A stretch of 63,994 bases of DNA from Acidobacteriaceae bacterium (GCA_003138975.1 PLHQ01000095.1:2256-66249); one strand, 5' to 3'. Shown: positions 42,749-51,474, counted from the stretch's first letter. A program made the numbers and translations. Notes: generated by a model not told the origin, from the letters alone.

Positions 42749-43927
42749 TCACGCCACATTCTCCAGTGCCAACGCCATTCCCATTCCGCCGCTCACGCAG
42801 AGCGTGGCTACGCCGCGCCGCGTATTCCGCTTTAGCATCTCGTGTAACAACGTGACTGTGATGCGCGTTCCCGTGCAGCCGATCGGATGCCCGATCGCGA
42901 TTGCTCCGCCGTTGACGTTCATCTTGTCGCGATTGAAGTTCAGTTCGCGATCACAGGCGAGCACCTGCGCCGCAAAAGCTTCGTTCATTTCGATGAGTCC
43001 GAAATCGTGCAGCCTGAGATTGTGCTTCTCTTCCAGCTTGCGCAAGGCCGGGACGGGCCCAATCCCCATCGTGCGCGGATCGACTCCCGCGGAGGTTACT
43101 GCCAAGATCCGCGCCAGGGGCTTCAGGTTGTTCTTCTTCACGAAATGCTCGTTCGCAACAACGACGGCCGCAGCGCCATCGGTGATTCCCGAAGAATTTC
43201 CTGCTGTGACCGTCCCGGTTTTCGAAAATACCGGAGCCAGCTTGCCCAGCTTTTCCATATTTGCGTCCGGGAACGGATGTTCGTCGCGGCTGAACCTAAT
43301 CGCACCTTTCTTTCCCTCAATGCTGACCGGGACGAGTTCGGCGTCAAACCGCCCAGCGGCAATCGCCCGCGCGGCGCGCGTTTGCGACATCAGCGCATAT
43401 TCATCCTGCTCTTCGCGCGAAATCTTATAATGCTCGGCCAGCACTTCCGCAGTTTCGCCCATCACCATTTTCGCCATCGGACAAAAGAATCCGTCGCGAT
43501 ACATTCCGTCGACCAGTTCCTGATTGCCCAGCCGGAATCCCCAGCGCGCGTCAAGATAGTAAGGAAGCCGCGACATGGACTCCGTGCCGCCCGCCAGAAT
43601 GCAACTTGCGTCGCCGAGCAGAATCGCCTGGTAAGCCAGCGCGATGGACTTCAGCCCCGAAGCGCAAGCCTTGTTCACGGTGAACGCCGGCACTTCCTGA
43701 GGCACGCCGCTGCGCATGGAAATCTGCCGCGCTGGATTTGGTCCGCCGCCCGCCTGCCGCGCGTTGCCGAAGATGGTTTCCTCCACTTGCTCCGGCTGGA
43801 TTCCGGCACGCTCTATCGCAGCCTTGGCGGCCACCACGCCCATGTCAGCCGCCGTTAGCGAGGCCAGTGATCCGCCAAATTTCCCAATCGGCGTGCGCAC
43901 CGCGGAGACGATATAGACGACCTGCAA
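42749..43927 (-). CDS. Acetyl-CoA C-acetyltransferase (thiolase)
   Basis: A 392-residue biosynthetic or degradative thiolase, normal length for the family. VSAVRTPIGKFGGSLASL is the typical N terminus, FTVNKACASGLKSIALAYQA contains the acyl-accepting Cys, GGAIAIGHPIGCTGTRITVT the His, and TLCVSGGMGMALALE the second Cys. It condenses or cleaves acetoacetyl-CoA. The start is taken as TTG 43927, because GGAGGT stands 5 nt upstream of it; the frame is open to 44095 but the extra residues are unrelated. No other beta-oxidation or polyhydroxybutyrate gene lies next to it, so the pathway is unclear. Confidence 0.92.
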   Translation of the reverse strand: MQVVYIVSAVRTPIGKFGGSLASLTAADMGVVAAKAAIERAGIQPEQVEETIFGNARQAGGGPNPARQISMRSGVPQEVPAFTVNKACASGLKSIALAYQAILLGDASCILAGGTESMSRLPYYLDARWGFRLGNQELVDGMYRDGFFCPMAKMVMGETAEVLAEHYKISREEQDEYALMSQTRAARAIAAGRFDAELVPVSIEGKKGAIRFSRDEHPFPDANMEKLGKLAPVFSKTGTVTAGNSSGITDGAAAVVVANEHFVKKNNLKPLARILAVTSAGVDPRTMGIGPVPALRKLEEKHNLRLHDFGLIEMNEAFAAQVLACDRELNFNRDKMNVNGGAIAIGHPIGCTGTRITVTLLHEMLKRNTRRGVATLCVSGGMGMALALENVA

Positions 43928-44053
43928 ATCGCACCTCCAAGTAATCGAGTCTAGCAGGCGGAGAAAGATGCGGCGAGGTCGCCCGCGCCTCGCAACGATT
44001 CGGATACTCGCTCCCGCTTCGGTCCGGAGCGCTCCCGTGTGGGGAACGCGAAG

Positions 44054-44076
44054 GTTCACCACTGTGACCGGTGAAC
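44054..44076. promoter_or_regulatory. Possible operator, perfect inverted repeat
   Basis: GTTCACC (44054-44060), 9 nt, GGTGAAC (44070-44076), a 7+7 palindrome between the divergent thiolase gene and the Fn3 pseudogene. It resembles TetR-type operators. No adjacent regulator gene is seen. Confidence 0.35.
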
Positions 44077-44170
44077 TTGTACCCCTGTGAGGCAATTCGT
44101 AAGTTGGGCTTAGAACGAACGTGCCCGATCAAGACCGTCGACGGCACGCGAAAAAAGATAGAGAGGAAAC

Positions 44171-44519
44171 ATGCGAAGTCTGATGTTGGTACTGTTGCTC
44201 AGTCCGCCCTTATGGGCGCAGCAGGGCGTTGTGGGCAAGGTTCAGTTCACCGGCGGAACCGTGGTTCAGGTCACCATCCACGGTTACCTTGTCATGGAGC
44301 GCTTGTACGGGCGCGAGTTCTTACAACGTCTATCGCGGCACGGCACACGGTGGACCCTACAACAAAATCATCGCGGGAGCCGCCTCCGCCAGCGCGATCG
44401 ATCAGAACGCGCAGCATGCTGCGACTTATTATTTTCCTGTGTCTTCGTCTTCTATGCCTCTTGTCGGTCCTTCCCTTGCCATTCCGCCTAACCTCCGGCA
44501 TAATAAGTGTTTGTCTTGA
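44171..44519 (+). pseudogene. Small secreted fibronectin-III-like protein, frameshifted
   Basis: ATG 44171, with AGAGAGGAA directly upstream, starts a signal peptide (MRSLMLVLLLSPPLWAQ) and QGVVGKVQFTGGTVVQV. Beyond about 44270 the similarity shifts to another frame that reads STVTLSWSACTGASSYNVYR, then GTAHGGPYNKI and AATYYFPVSS, the typical half of a fibronectin type III domain as in Acidobacteriota secreted proteins. The rest of the domain is degenerate and ends NKCLS with a stop. So a secreted Fn3 mini-protein has been broken by a frameshift of one or two bases. Confidence 0.55.
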
Positions 44520-44555
44520 CCTCGCCGGACTCTTCCGGAACAAGGATATACATCT

Positions 44556-44813
44556 GTGTTAATGATTCGACTGTCGCGCATGGGTGCGCGCAAACAACCG
44601 TATTACCGCATTGTGGTGATTGAGAAGGCGCGCGCACGCAATGGCCGGCCGGTGGAAGTGGTGGGGACGTACAATCCTCGAACCAACCCCACCAGCATCG
44701 ATTTCAAGCGTGACCGCGTCGACTATTGGGTTTCTAAGGGCGCGCAAATGTCAGAGCGAGTCGGCAAGCTCTACTCCAAGTCCGCGGCTGCTCCAGCGGC
44801 TTCCGTGGCCTAA
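44556..44813 (+). CDS. rpsP: 30S ribosomal protein S16
   Basis: An 85-residue ribosomal protein. MIRLSRMGARKQPYYRIVVI is the S16 start, then VEVVGTYNPRTNPTSIDFKR and DYWVSKGAQMSERVGKLYSK follow. The AAGGA ribosome-binding site sits 9 nt before GTG 44556 and 15 nt before ATG 44562, so GTG (adding V-L) is slightly preferred; related proteins also begin MLMIRL. First gene of the cluster rpsP-khpA-rimM-trmD-rplS. It is needed for 30S assembly. Confidence 0.95.
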   Translation: MLMIRLSRMGARKQPYYRIVVIEKARARNGRPVEVVGTYNPRTNPTSIDFKRDRVDYWVSKGAQMSERVGKLYSKSAAAPAASVA

Positions 44814-44822
44814 ACATCCACC

Positions 44823-45065
44823 ATGACTGAACCCACTGGAGATGTTCGCGGTCTCATCGAACAGATTGCGAAGTGGATCGTCGATGCCCCCGATGAAGTT
44901 TACGTGGACCATCTCGATGACGACGTGATCGAACTGGAAGTAGCCGAAGGTGATGTGGGCAAAATCATCGGCCGGCAAGGGCGCAACGTGCGCGCCCTGC
45001 GCACGCTTTTAAGCGCTGCGGGGGTGCGGGCACGAAAGCGATACACGCTGGAAGTCATCGACTAG
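44823..45065 (+). CDS. khpA: KH-domain RNA-binding protein KhpA
   Basis: An 80-residue protein of the KhpA (YlqC) family. DAPDEVYVDHLDDDVIELEV and KIIGRQGRNVRALRTLLSAA carry the strands and the GxxG loop (IIGRQGRN) of a type II KH domain that grips single-stranded RNA. It dimerises and pairs with KhpB in other bacteria, with roles in sRNA regulation and cell division. It is 9 bases after rpsP and precedes rimM, the usual order. Confidence 0.92.
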   Translation: MTEPTGDVRGLIEQIAKWIVDAPDEVYVDHLDDDVIELEVAEGDVGKIIGRQGRNVRALRTLLSAAGVRARKRYTLEVID

Positions 45066-45157
45066 AAGATCACGACTAGCAGTCGAGGAAGCGGCGAAGA
45101 GCCAGCGCCGGGGTAGGAAACCGGACCATTCGCGATTCTGAAACAAGGGGCGAATTC

Positions 45158-45727
45158 ATAACGCTGGCCCGCGTGGTGAAGACGCAAGGCCGCCGCGGAG
45201 AAGTTGCGAGTGAGATTTACAGCAATGTTCCCGGGCGATTCGCCGCTGGTATGAAGCTGCTGGCGCTTCCGCAAGAGTCGGACACGCAGCGCAAGGAACT
45301 GGAAGTCGAAGACCTTTGGCCGCATAAAGGGCTGCTGGTTTTGAAGTTCGCGGGGGTGGATTCGATTTCCGACGCGGAAACGCTAGTCGGATGCGAATTG
45401 CAAGTGCCGCGCAGCCAACGTTCGAAACTGCAGGCGGGCTGGAATTATGTGAGCGACCTGGTTGGTTGTTCGCTGCTTGATCACGGCCGCAAAATCGGAC
45501 GCGTTGAAGACGTCCAGTTTGGAGCCGGGGAAGCGCCGCTGTTAATTGTGTGCGACGCGGCATCCCGGCTGGTGGAAATTCCCTTCGCTGAGGCGTATCT
45601 CGACAGCGTAGATGTGGAGAGCAAGCAAGTGCGAATGAACTTGCCAGAAGGCTTGCTGGAAGTGAACGCTCCGCTCACGGCAGAGGAGAAGCAGGCGCAA
45701 GCGCAGGGAGCGAGAAAAAAGCATTAA
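45158..45727 (+). CDS. rimM: Ribosome maturation factor RimM, with a non-canonical start
   Basis: About 189 residues. ITLARVVKTQGRRGEVASEI at the N terminus is the RimM barrel, with ALPQESDTQRKELEVEDLWP and GLLVLKFAGVDSISDAETLV following. The PRC barrel has YVSDLVGCSLLDHGRKIGRV to PFAEAYLDSVDVESKQVRMN. It helps 30S maturation with S19. No ATG, GTG or TTG stands where the family starts: AAGGGG (45145-45150) is 7 nt before an ATA codon at 45158 that encodes the expected Ile. The first canonical codon, GTG 45173, would cut off the first strand and has no ribosome-binding site. Either ATA is used, or one base is wrong. Confidence 0.85.
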   Translation: MTLARVVKTQGRRGEVASEIYSNVPGRFAAGMKLLALPQESDTQRKELEVEDLWPHKGLLVLKFAGVDSISDAETLVGCELQVPRSQRSKLQAGWNYVSDLVGCSLLDHGRKIGRVEDVQFGAGEAPLLIVCDAASRLVEIPFAEAYLDSVDVESKQVRMNLPEGLLEVNAPLTAEEKQAQAQGARKKH

Positions 45728-45800
45728 CCACGAAGGACACAGAAATCACGCCGAAAGAAGAAGTCTCTGTGTCCTCTAGGGTAAAGGTTTTGGATCCGCA

Positions 45801-46640
45801 ATGAAGGCCGACATTGTCACGATTTTTCCGGACTTCTTTCGCGGGCCGTTGGATTACGGCATCACCCGCCGGGCTCAGGAAACGGGGCTGGCGAAAATTG
45901 AAGTCCACGATCTGCGGCAGTTTACCCACGATCGGCACCGCACCGTGGACGACCGCCCTTTCGGTGGCGGCGAAGGCATGGTTCTGAAGCCGGAACCGCT
46001 GTTTGAATGTTTAGAGTCGATGGGCGTTGCGCCGCGGGAAGAACGTGTCGCGCAACGCGCGAAGCAATCGGTAGTGCTGCTTTCGGCGCAGGGGCAACGG
46101 TTTACGCAGGAACTCGCGGCGGAATTGGCGCTGCTCGATCGCATCGTTTTTGTCTGCGGGCGGTACGAAGGTGTAGACGAGCGGGTAGCAGACTTTCTCG
46201 CCGACCGTGAGCTTTCCATCGGCGACTATGTGCTGAGCGGCGGAGAAATGGCTGCAGCCGTGATTGTGGAGGCGGTGATGCGGCTGCTTCCGGGAGCAGT
46301 AGGAAACCAAGCGTCAACCCAGCAGGAATCGTTTACGGTTGACGTGAAGGTGAAAAGCTTTGGCGGTGCGGATTCGACTTGCGGGTCGAATGGATTGCTG
46401 GATTATCCGCACTACACGCGGCCTGCGGAGTTTCGCGGGATGGCGGTGCCGGAGGCCTTGATGTCCGGCAACCACGAAGAAATCCGGCGATGGCGTCGCC
46501 AGCGGGCGCTGGAAAAGACTTTACGCAACCGCCCCGACTTGCTGGAGGGTGCCGTACTGAGCGAAGAAGACAGCAAGTTTTTGGCGGGTATCAAGAGAAA
46601 CCGGATTGAGCTGGACGAGACCAGGGATGATCGCCGGTAA
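45801..46640 (+). CDS. trmD: tRNA (guanine-N1)-methyltransferase TrmD
   Basis: A 279-residue SPOUT enzyme that methylates G37 of tRNAs, needed to prevent frameshifts. KADIVTIFPDFFRGPLDYGI begins the knot domain, with RTVDDRPFGGGEGMVLKPEP the TrmD hallmark. FVCGRYEGVDERVADFLADR and SIGDYVLSGGEMAAAVIVEA form the SAM-binding trefoil knot. LDYPHYTRPAEFRGMAVPEA and the C-terminal helices bind the tRNA. The gene is intact and in the normal position between rimM and rplS. Confidence 0.97.
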   Translation: MKADIVTIFPDFFRGPLDYGITRRAQETGLAKIEVHDLRQFTHDRHRTVDDRPFGGGEGMVLKPEPLFECLESMGVAPREERVAQRAKQSVVLLSAQGQRFTQELAAELALLDRIVFVCGRYEGVDERVADFLADRELSIGDYVLSGGEMAAAVIVEAVMRLLPGAVGNQASTQQESFTVDVKVKSFGGADSTCGSNGLLDYPHYTRPAEFRGMAVPEALMSGNHEEIRRWRRQRALEKTLRNRPDLLEGAVLSEEDSKFLAGIKRNRIELDETRDDRR

Positions 46641-46704
46641 GTTTCACAACCGCGAGACGAAAATGCAAAATCAAGGATTTTAGAATTCGGAAGGACTAAA
46701 CATT

Positions 46705-47049
46705 ATGTCGAACCTTATCATCGAAAAATTGCTGGCGAAAACTCAACGCACCGACATTCCCAAGTTTGGCGCGGGCGACACCGTACGCGTTCACGTGAAG
46801 ATCAAAGAAGGCGACAAAGAACGCCTGCAGGCATTTGAAGGCGTGGTGATCAAACGCGACAACGGACCGCAAGCCAGCTTTACCGTGCGCAAGATCAGCT
46901 TCGGCCAGGGCGTGGAACGCATTTTCCCGGTCCACTCCAAAGTGATCGACAAAATAGATCTATTGCGTTCGTCCAAGGTTCGCCGCGCCAAACTGTATTA
47001 TCTGCGCGGCCTCAAGGGCAAGGCAGCCCGCCTGCGCGATGTCGAATAA
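46705..47049 (+). CDS. rplS: 50S ribosomal protein L19
   Basis: A 114-residue protein of the large subunit at the 30S/50S interface. [20 protein letters not shown], then [20 protein letters not shown] and [20 protein letters not shown] followed by [20 protein letters not shown] make the complete L19 sequence. It lies 64 bases after trmD and ends the cluster; the PilZ gene downstream points the other way. Confidence 0.97.
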   Translation: MSNLIIEKLLAKTQRTDIPKFGAGDTVRVHVKIKEGDKERLQAFEGVVIKRDNGPQASFTVRKISFGQGVERIFPVHSKVIDKIDLLRSSKVRRAKLYYLRGLKGKAARLRDVE

Positions 47050-47108
47050 GGTTCGAATGTCCTTTTGCTGGTGGGTGTCGGCAAGGGAACGTCGCGGGTT
47101 GAAGACCT

Positions 47109-47966
47109 CTATCTCGCGGCGGCGGCCAAAGGCTCTGTGATAACTTCCAAGTCGGCGAAGTCCTGCGTGCGCCGCTTCTTCACTTGATTCAACACATAAT
47201 CGAGCAGGGGACGATCGCCCTGACGAATCTCCTGAAACTCCACGCCCATGGCGCGGTTCTCGGCGATATATTTCACGTGTCCTCGCAGAGCAACACTTAC
47301 GTCATAAATGTTGAGGGCCAGCCTTAGTCCAGTGCCAGGAACGAGCAGATCGCTGGCGCTGATCAGGCAGCCATACTCTGAAATCTGTTCCACCCGGCCT
47401 TCGAGGCTCGACTGCCCACCGGTCTGCACCAGATCGGCTCCTCCTTCTACGTGGAATCGCGGACGGCGTCGCCGGTTTTGGTCGCCTCTCCTGAAAGTAT
47501 TCATCACGAGCCGCGTCTTTGGCCCGTCGGGGATGATCGGCAGATACTGCTCTTCCATCTGACGCAACTCTTCTTCCCAGGGGATTCGGTTGCCCTCGAC
47601 GCACTCGACGGTGAACTGGCCGCGCAGAGCGGAGTTGGGATCCGCGGTCCACACGACCTGGCAAACAGACTTGCAGCGGCCACGTTCGACGGTGATCAAG
47701 TCTCCCACCTTTACATCGCGGAAGCTGAGCAATCGCGCGCCTCGCGGATGGATGTCATACGTGCAAGCCATCTCCAGTGCGCCGCGCTCGCCGTTCTGCA
47801 TGTGCGTGAGACGAACCGGCAGAGCTAGATGGACCAACTTCTCGGCGGGCGCAACATCTTGCCGTGGCTGGATGGCTTCGTCGTTCACAACCGTTCCTCG
47901 CGTAATTGCGATCTGTTGCGAACATAGCAGTACATGTCCAACCGGACAATGTACGGTCGTAATCAA
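47109..47966 (-). CDS. PilZ-domain protein
   Basis: A 285-residue protein with what look like two PilZ-type barrels, about residues 45-120 (EKLVHLALPVRLTHMQNGER) and 165-275 (NRRRRPRFHVEGGADLVQTG, then SSLEGRVEQISEYGCLIS). In c-di-GMP-binding PilZ domains RxxxR precedes (D/N)xSxxG; here the second barrel has an Arg-rich start but QISEYG, so the Asp/Asn is Gln and binding is uncertain. ALRGHVKYIAENRAMGVEFQ is the usual PilZ C-terminal strand pair. It may be a c-di-GMP effector or a degenerate one. Convergent with rplS. Confidence 0.78.
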   Translation of the reverse strand: MITTVHCPVGHVLLCSQQIAITRGTVVNDEAIQPRQDVAPAEKLVHLALPVRLTHMQNGERGALEMACTYDIHPRGARLLSFRDVKVGDLITVERGRCKSVCQVVWTADPNSALRGQFTVECVEGNRIPWEEELRQMEEQYLPIIPDGPKTRLVMNTFRRGDQNRRRRPRFHVEGGADLVQTGGQSSLEGRVEQISEYGCLISASDLLVPGTGLRLALNIYDVSVALRGHVKYIAENRAMGVEFQEIRQGDRPLLDYVLNQVKKRRTQDFADLEVITEPLAAAAR

Positions 47967-48123
47967 AGTAATGGTTACTGATCGGTGTTACCTTGCGGCG
48001 AGGGCGTGACCTGAAAGTGCTGCGTCGAGCCTGGGGAGCAGGGAATTATTTGGAGTTCTTTTATTTTCTCGCTTGCAGGAATCTGTGCTGGCGAGGGAAG
48101 ATGATGGACAACACTCTTCTTCG

Positions 48124-48828
48124 ATGCCGAGTACTGCGAAGATCACTTCCGAATTTTCTCTTTCTCCGTCCGCGGCCAAATTGCGTCTGCTGAAAAAATT
48201 GCGCTGCACGCTGCGTTATGAAAAAGGCGCGTGGGCGGCAGGGGCCGCGCTGGTGGCGGGAGTTGACGAGGTGGGGCGAGGATCCCTGTTCGGTCCCGTT
48301 GTGGCGGCGGCGGTGATTCTTGAACGCGGCTACCGCATTCGTGGGCTGCGCGACTCCAAGCTTCTGCTGCCGGAGCGCCGTGAACTGCTGGCCCCTCGCA
48401 TTCGGGAACATGCCGTGGCATGGGCGGTGGTGGCGGTCGATGCAGCGCGCATCGACCAGATCAACATCTACCAGGCGTCGCGGCTCGCTATGCGCGAGGC
48501 TGTGATGCGACTTCAGCCTGCGGCCGATCATTTGCTGATCGATGCCGTGCGGCTGGATTGCGACGTGCCGCAGCGAGCCATCATTCATGGGGACGCGCTC
48601 TCCGCGTCGATTGCGGCGGCTTCGATTCTGGCCAAGGTCGAGCGTGACCGCATGATGTACGAGTGGGATGCGGTCTTCCCCGAGTACGGCCTCGCTTCGC
48701 ATAAGGGCTACAGCACGCCGCAGCATCTGGCCGCGTTGCTGGAGTACGGCCCGACGCCGCTGCACCGGCAGTCGTTTGCTCCGGTGTGGAGTAGTCCGGT
48801 GGAACAGGAAGTTTTCGAGTTCGAGTGA
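48124..48828 (+). CDS. rnhB: Ribonuclease HII
   Basis: A 234-residue enzyme that removes ribonucleotides from DNA-RNA hybrids and misinserted ribonucleotides. AALVAGVDEVGRGSLFGPVV has the first two acidic metal ligands (DE), DHLLIDAVRLDC the third Asp and ERDRMMYEWDAVFPEYGLAS the later conserved part, with HKGYSTPQHLAAL completing it. A charged N-terminal leader of about 45 residues precedes the catalytic core, and the N-terminal start is uncertain (ATG 48124 or TTG 48073). It belongs to the rplS-side gene group despite the opposed PilZ gene, as rnhB often follows rplS. Confidence 0.93.
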   Translation: MPSTAKITSEFSLSPSAAKLRLLKKLRCTLRYEKGAWAAGAALVAGVDEVGRGSLFGPVVAAAVILERGYRIRGLRDSKLLLPERRELLAPRIREHAVAWAVVAVDAARIDQINIYQASRLAMREAVMRLQPAADHLLIDAVRLDCDVPQRAIIHGDALSASIAAASILAKVERDRMMYEWDAVFPEYGLASHKGYSTPQHLAALLEYGPTPLHRQSFAPVWSSPVEQEVFEFE

Positions 48829-48837
48829 CATTTTGAT

Positions 48838-49095
48838 TTGGACTGCATTGGCCGGGCTGACAGTCGCCTGAAAATGGGACATACCCCCGCTGCTTTACCC
48901 ATTAAACCCCTCACGCCCAATAACTCAGTAGTCTGCCCAAAAACCAATATTTTAGCTTCTCAACTTGCTGAACTGTTCCCTGCTGAGTATCTCGAATTAT
49001 TTTGTTTAGCTCTGAAAGAATGTCGTAGAACTGAGCTGGAGCGACTAGTTAAGCTAGGGGACGGGAAGTTTTCCAGAAATTTGCGCATGTGCTAA
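48838..49095 (+). CDS. Hypothetical short ORF in A+T-rich insert
   Basis: An 85-codon open frame with no known family: it reads LKMGHTPAALPIKPLTPNNS, then SQLAELFPAEYLELFCLALK and ends SRNLRMC. The base composition (A+T-rich in the middle) differs from the surroundings, and no good ribosome-binding site precedes the ATG. It may be a fragment of a foreign gene or just an open frame. Weak support. Confidence 0.2.
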   Translation: MDCIGRADSRLKMGHTPAALPIKPLTPNNSVVCPKTNILASQLAELFPAEYLELFCLALKECRRTELERLVKLGDGKFSRNLRMC

Positions 49096-49144
49096 CCCGA
49101 TGATTCCAATAGACCGGGAGAGGGGGGAGGGGTACCGGGCGAGC

Positions 49145-49243
49145 GGATTCCTCGCTCACTCTCGCCGGTTGCACCGGCTGCGAGTGGCTCGGAATGACAA
49201 AGGTTGGGGAAAGCGGAGCTATATCGCAGCGCTAAAGCGCTGC
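49145..49243. repeat. Interspersed repeat and hairpin between rnhB and the M28 peptidase gene
   Basis: GGATTCCTCG...GGAATGACA (49145-49199) is the reverse of the GTCATCCTGAG...GGATC family seen at 11559 and 31761; it encloses CGGTTGCACCG. GCAGCGCT-AA-AGCGCTGC (49226-49243) is a perfect 8-bp hairpin between the two convergent genes, perhaps a bidirectional stop. No T-run. Confidence 0.5.
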
Positions 49244-49254
49244 GCCAACCAAAA

Positions 49255-51408
49255 TCATTGCAAGGCGGAGTTGAGGTCGTTGACCAGCTTCGTGTTGTTG
49301 ATGAGGGCTTGGCGAAGAATTTCGGCTTGCTGTTTGGCTGTGGCCCAGTCTTGTTTCTCGACTGCTTCGGTTAATCCGGGCAACTCCAGGTGAGCGTAGG
49401 TGAAGCGGGCGCCGTAGAGAATGTGTTTGAACCAGGGGCGGCCGGGAATGCCGTCCGGATTGAGCCAGTTGCGTTCGACTTGCATGGTGCCCTGATTGAT
49501 GGTCGCGGCGAGCTTGGAATCGATTGCGCCGGAAGCCAGCGCGCGGGTTGCGGAGTCGTCCAGCCGCTTTCCGGCGGCTTCGAACTCGTCGATGGCATCG
49601 AGGATGGGCTTGAGATCCAGTTGTGTCATGTCTTTGCCTTTGGCCAGATCACTTACGAATTGCCGAATGTTCGCGGCGTAGCTGGCGCAATCGAAGGGGA
49701 GCAGGTCCGCGTTGGCGAGGCGCAGGGCGAGCACGCCCCACAACTGCGTCATCAGAGTGTGATAGCGGTAGCCGGGATCGCCGAAGTGGTTCATCCAGAA
49801 AAAATCGTCGTAGGCCGAGTGATACACGCCATAGGGTCCGTCGAATTGCAGGCCGAGGACGGGCATGCCGACGAAGTTGAGGAACACGGTGTGGTCGGAG
49901 CCGCTGCCGATGCGGGTGTCGGCGAGGTTCGAATCCACGACTTCTTCAGGTTGTTTGGACTCATGCCGTTCTCGCGCGGAAGATTCCTTCCACGCTTCGT
50001 ACAAAGTCTTGCCAGAGGGATCCTGCAGAGTATGGGTGGTTTCGACGAGCATGGGTGCTAACGACGCCACGGCCTGCCCGTGAAAGTTTGGTCCGGAGGT
50101 GGCCTCATCGACGTTGATGTAGGCGACGGCTTTGTTGCGGAGCTCGTCGGCGAACTGCTCTCCCCACTCGGTGGAACCGGTGAGGCCGACCTCTTCCCCA
50201 TCCCAACTGCAAATTACAACAGTTCGCCGCGGACGCATTCCTTGCTTGGCTAACTTTCCTAGTGCACGACTCAGTTCCATCATCGACGCGGTGCCGCTGC
50301 TGGGGTCGACGCCGCCGAAGACCCAGGCATCGCGGTGATTGCCGAGCACGATCCATTCGTCGGGCAACTGCGCGCCACGAATGCGGCCTTCGACCACGTA
50401 GTAGGGCTGAGTGGAGTTGTCCATTTCGATTTTCACGTGCACGCGCACGCGCTTGCCGCCGAGGTGATATTTGATCGGCAGGCCTCCCTGCCAATCGTCG
50501 GGAGCAACGGGGCCGTCCATGTTGGCGAGCAACGGCTTGGCATCGTGCCAGGAGAGCGGCAGCGCCATGATCTTCGGAATCGACGTGGCTTGCTCAACGG
50601 GAATGCGCTTGGCGCCGGGAACGGAGGCCCATCCTGGAGTGAGCGGATCGCCGGGCACCATGAAATCGTAGGTGATGGCGCCGCGCTGGATGTGATACTC
50701 GGGGCCCCACGGGCCGTTGGGAACGACTTTGCCTTTTTTGTAACCGTCTTCGGCGGGGTCGCTGTAGATGAGAATGGCGGCTGCGCCTTCGCGTTCGGCG
50801 GTGAGCGCTTTGAATCCGCGGTAGCTGTAGGGATTCGAGTAGCGCACCAGAACTACTTTGCCTTTGACGTCTATGCCCTGCTTCCTGAGAAGTTCGTAGT
50901 CTTCCGGATTGCCGCTGTGGGCGTAGACGAGCGGGGCTGTTACTTCACCCGATGCGGACATGCCGCTCCATGCCGAACTTATGCTTTTGTTTTTCAAGTC
51001 GGGATCGCCGGGAACGGGCATCTCGCGCAGGATGGCGCGGTAGTGAACGGGTGCGACCATCTCGAGCGAAGTGAATTTTGGATTGGAACCGTAGACGTCA
51101 TAGCGGCGGATGACGACATCTTCCAACCCTTCCTGACGCCACTCATCGGCGATGTAGCGGGCGAGTTCATTGTTGCGTGGGGAACCGGCAACGTGCGGCT
51201 CGGCGGTGAAGATGTGATGCTGGCGGCGCTCTTCGTCCGGGGACGGCATAGCTTTGAATTTGTTTTCGATGTCGGCTTCGTGCGCGGCAGAGGATGGAGT
51301 GAAGCCGAGGATGGAAGTCTGGGCGTGGGCAAATAGCGATGGGTGAGGGGCGAGGGCGCACAAAAAAATGGCGCTGGCATAACAAAGCATAAGCCGGCGG
51401 AAGCTCAT
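49255..51408 (-). CDS. Exported M28 metallopeptidase, glutamate carboxypeptidase II-like
   Basis: A 717-residue exported protein with a signal peptide (FRRLMLCYASAIFLCALA). It has the three-part architecture of PSMA/transferrin-receptor-like proteins: protease-associated domain (about 120-310), M28 peptidase, C-terminal helical dimerisation domain. Zinc ligands appear intact: LGNHRDAWVFGGVDPSSGTA (His, Asp), CSWDGEEVGLTGSTEW (catalytic Glu and zinc Glu), AYINVDEATSG (Asp) and YHSAYDDFFW (His). Such enzymes cleave C-terminal Glu or Asp residues or N-acetylated peptides. ATG 51408 is supported by GAGGAG with 9 nt spacing; ATG 51417 would touch it. It lies 66 bases downstream of the M61 gene on the same strand. 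Confidence 0.9.
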   Translation of the reverse strand: MSFRRLMLCYASAIFLCALAPHPSLFAHAQTSILGFTPSSAAHEADIENKFKAMPSPDEERRQHHIFTAEPHVAGSPRNNELARYIADEWRQEGLEDVVIRRYDVYGSNPKFTSLEMVAPVHYRAILREMPVPGDPDLKNKSISSAWSGMSASGEVTAPLVYAHSGNPEDYELLRKQGIDVKGKVVLVRYSNPYSYRGFKALTAEREGAAAILIYSDPAEDGYKKGKVVPNGPWGPEYHIQRGAITYDFMVPGDPLTPGWASVPGAKRIPVEQATSIPKIMALPLSWHDAKPLLANMDGPVAPDDWQGGLPIKYHLGGKRVRVHVKIEMDNSTQPYYVVEGRIRGAQLPDEWIVLGNHRDAWVFGGVDPSSGTASMMELSRALGKLAKQGMRPRRTVVICSWDGEEVGLTGSTEWGEQFADELRNKAVAYINVDEATSGPNFHGQAVASLAPMLVETTHTLQDPSGKTLYEAWKESSARERHESKQPEEVVDSNLADTRIGSGSDHTVFLNFVGMPVLGLQFDGPYGVYHSAYDDFFWMNHFGDPGYRYHTLMTQLWGVLALRLANADLLPFDCASYAANIRQFVSDLAKGKDMTQLDLKPILDAIDEFEAAGKRLDDSATRALASGAIDSKLAATINQGTMQVERNWLNPDGIPGRPWFKHILYGARFTYAHLELPGLTEAVEKQDWATAKQQAEILRQALINNTKLVNDLNSALQ

Positions 51409-51474
51409 GATCGGCATCTCCTCGTGACACGAGTGAATGCAAGAGAGACTACGTATCGCTACTTTAATTTCGAG

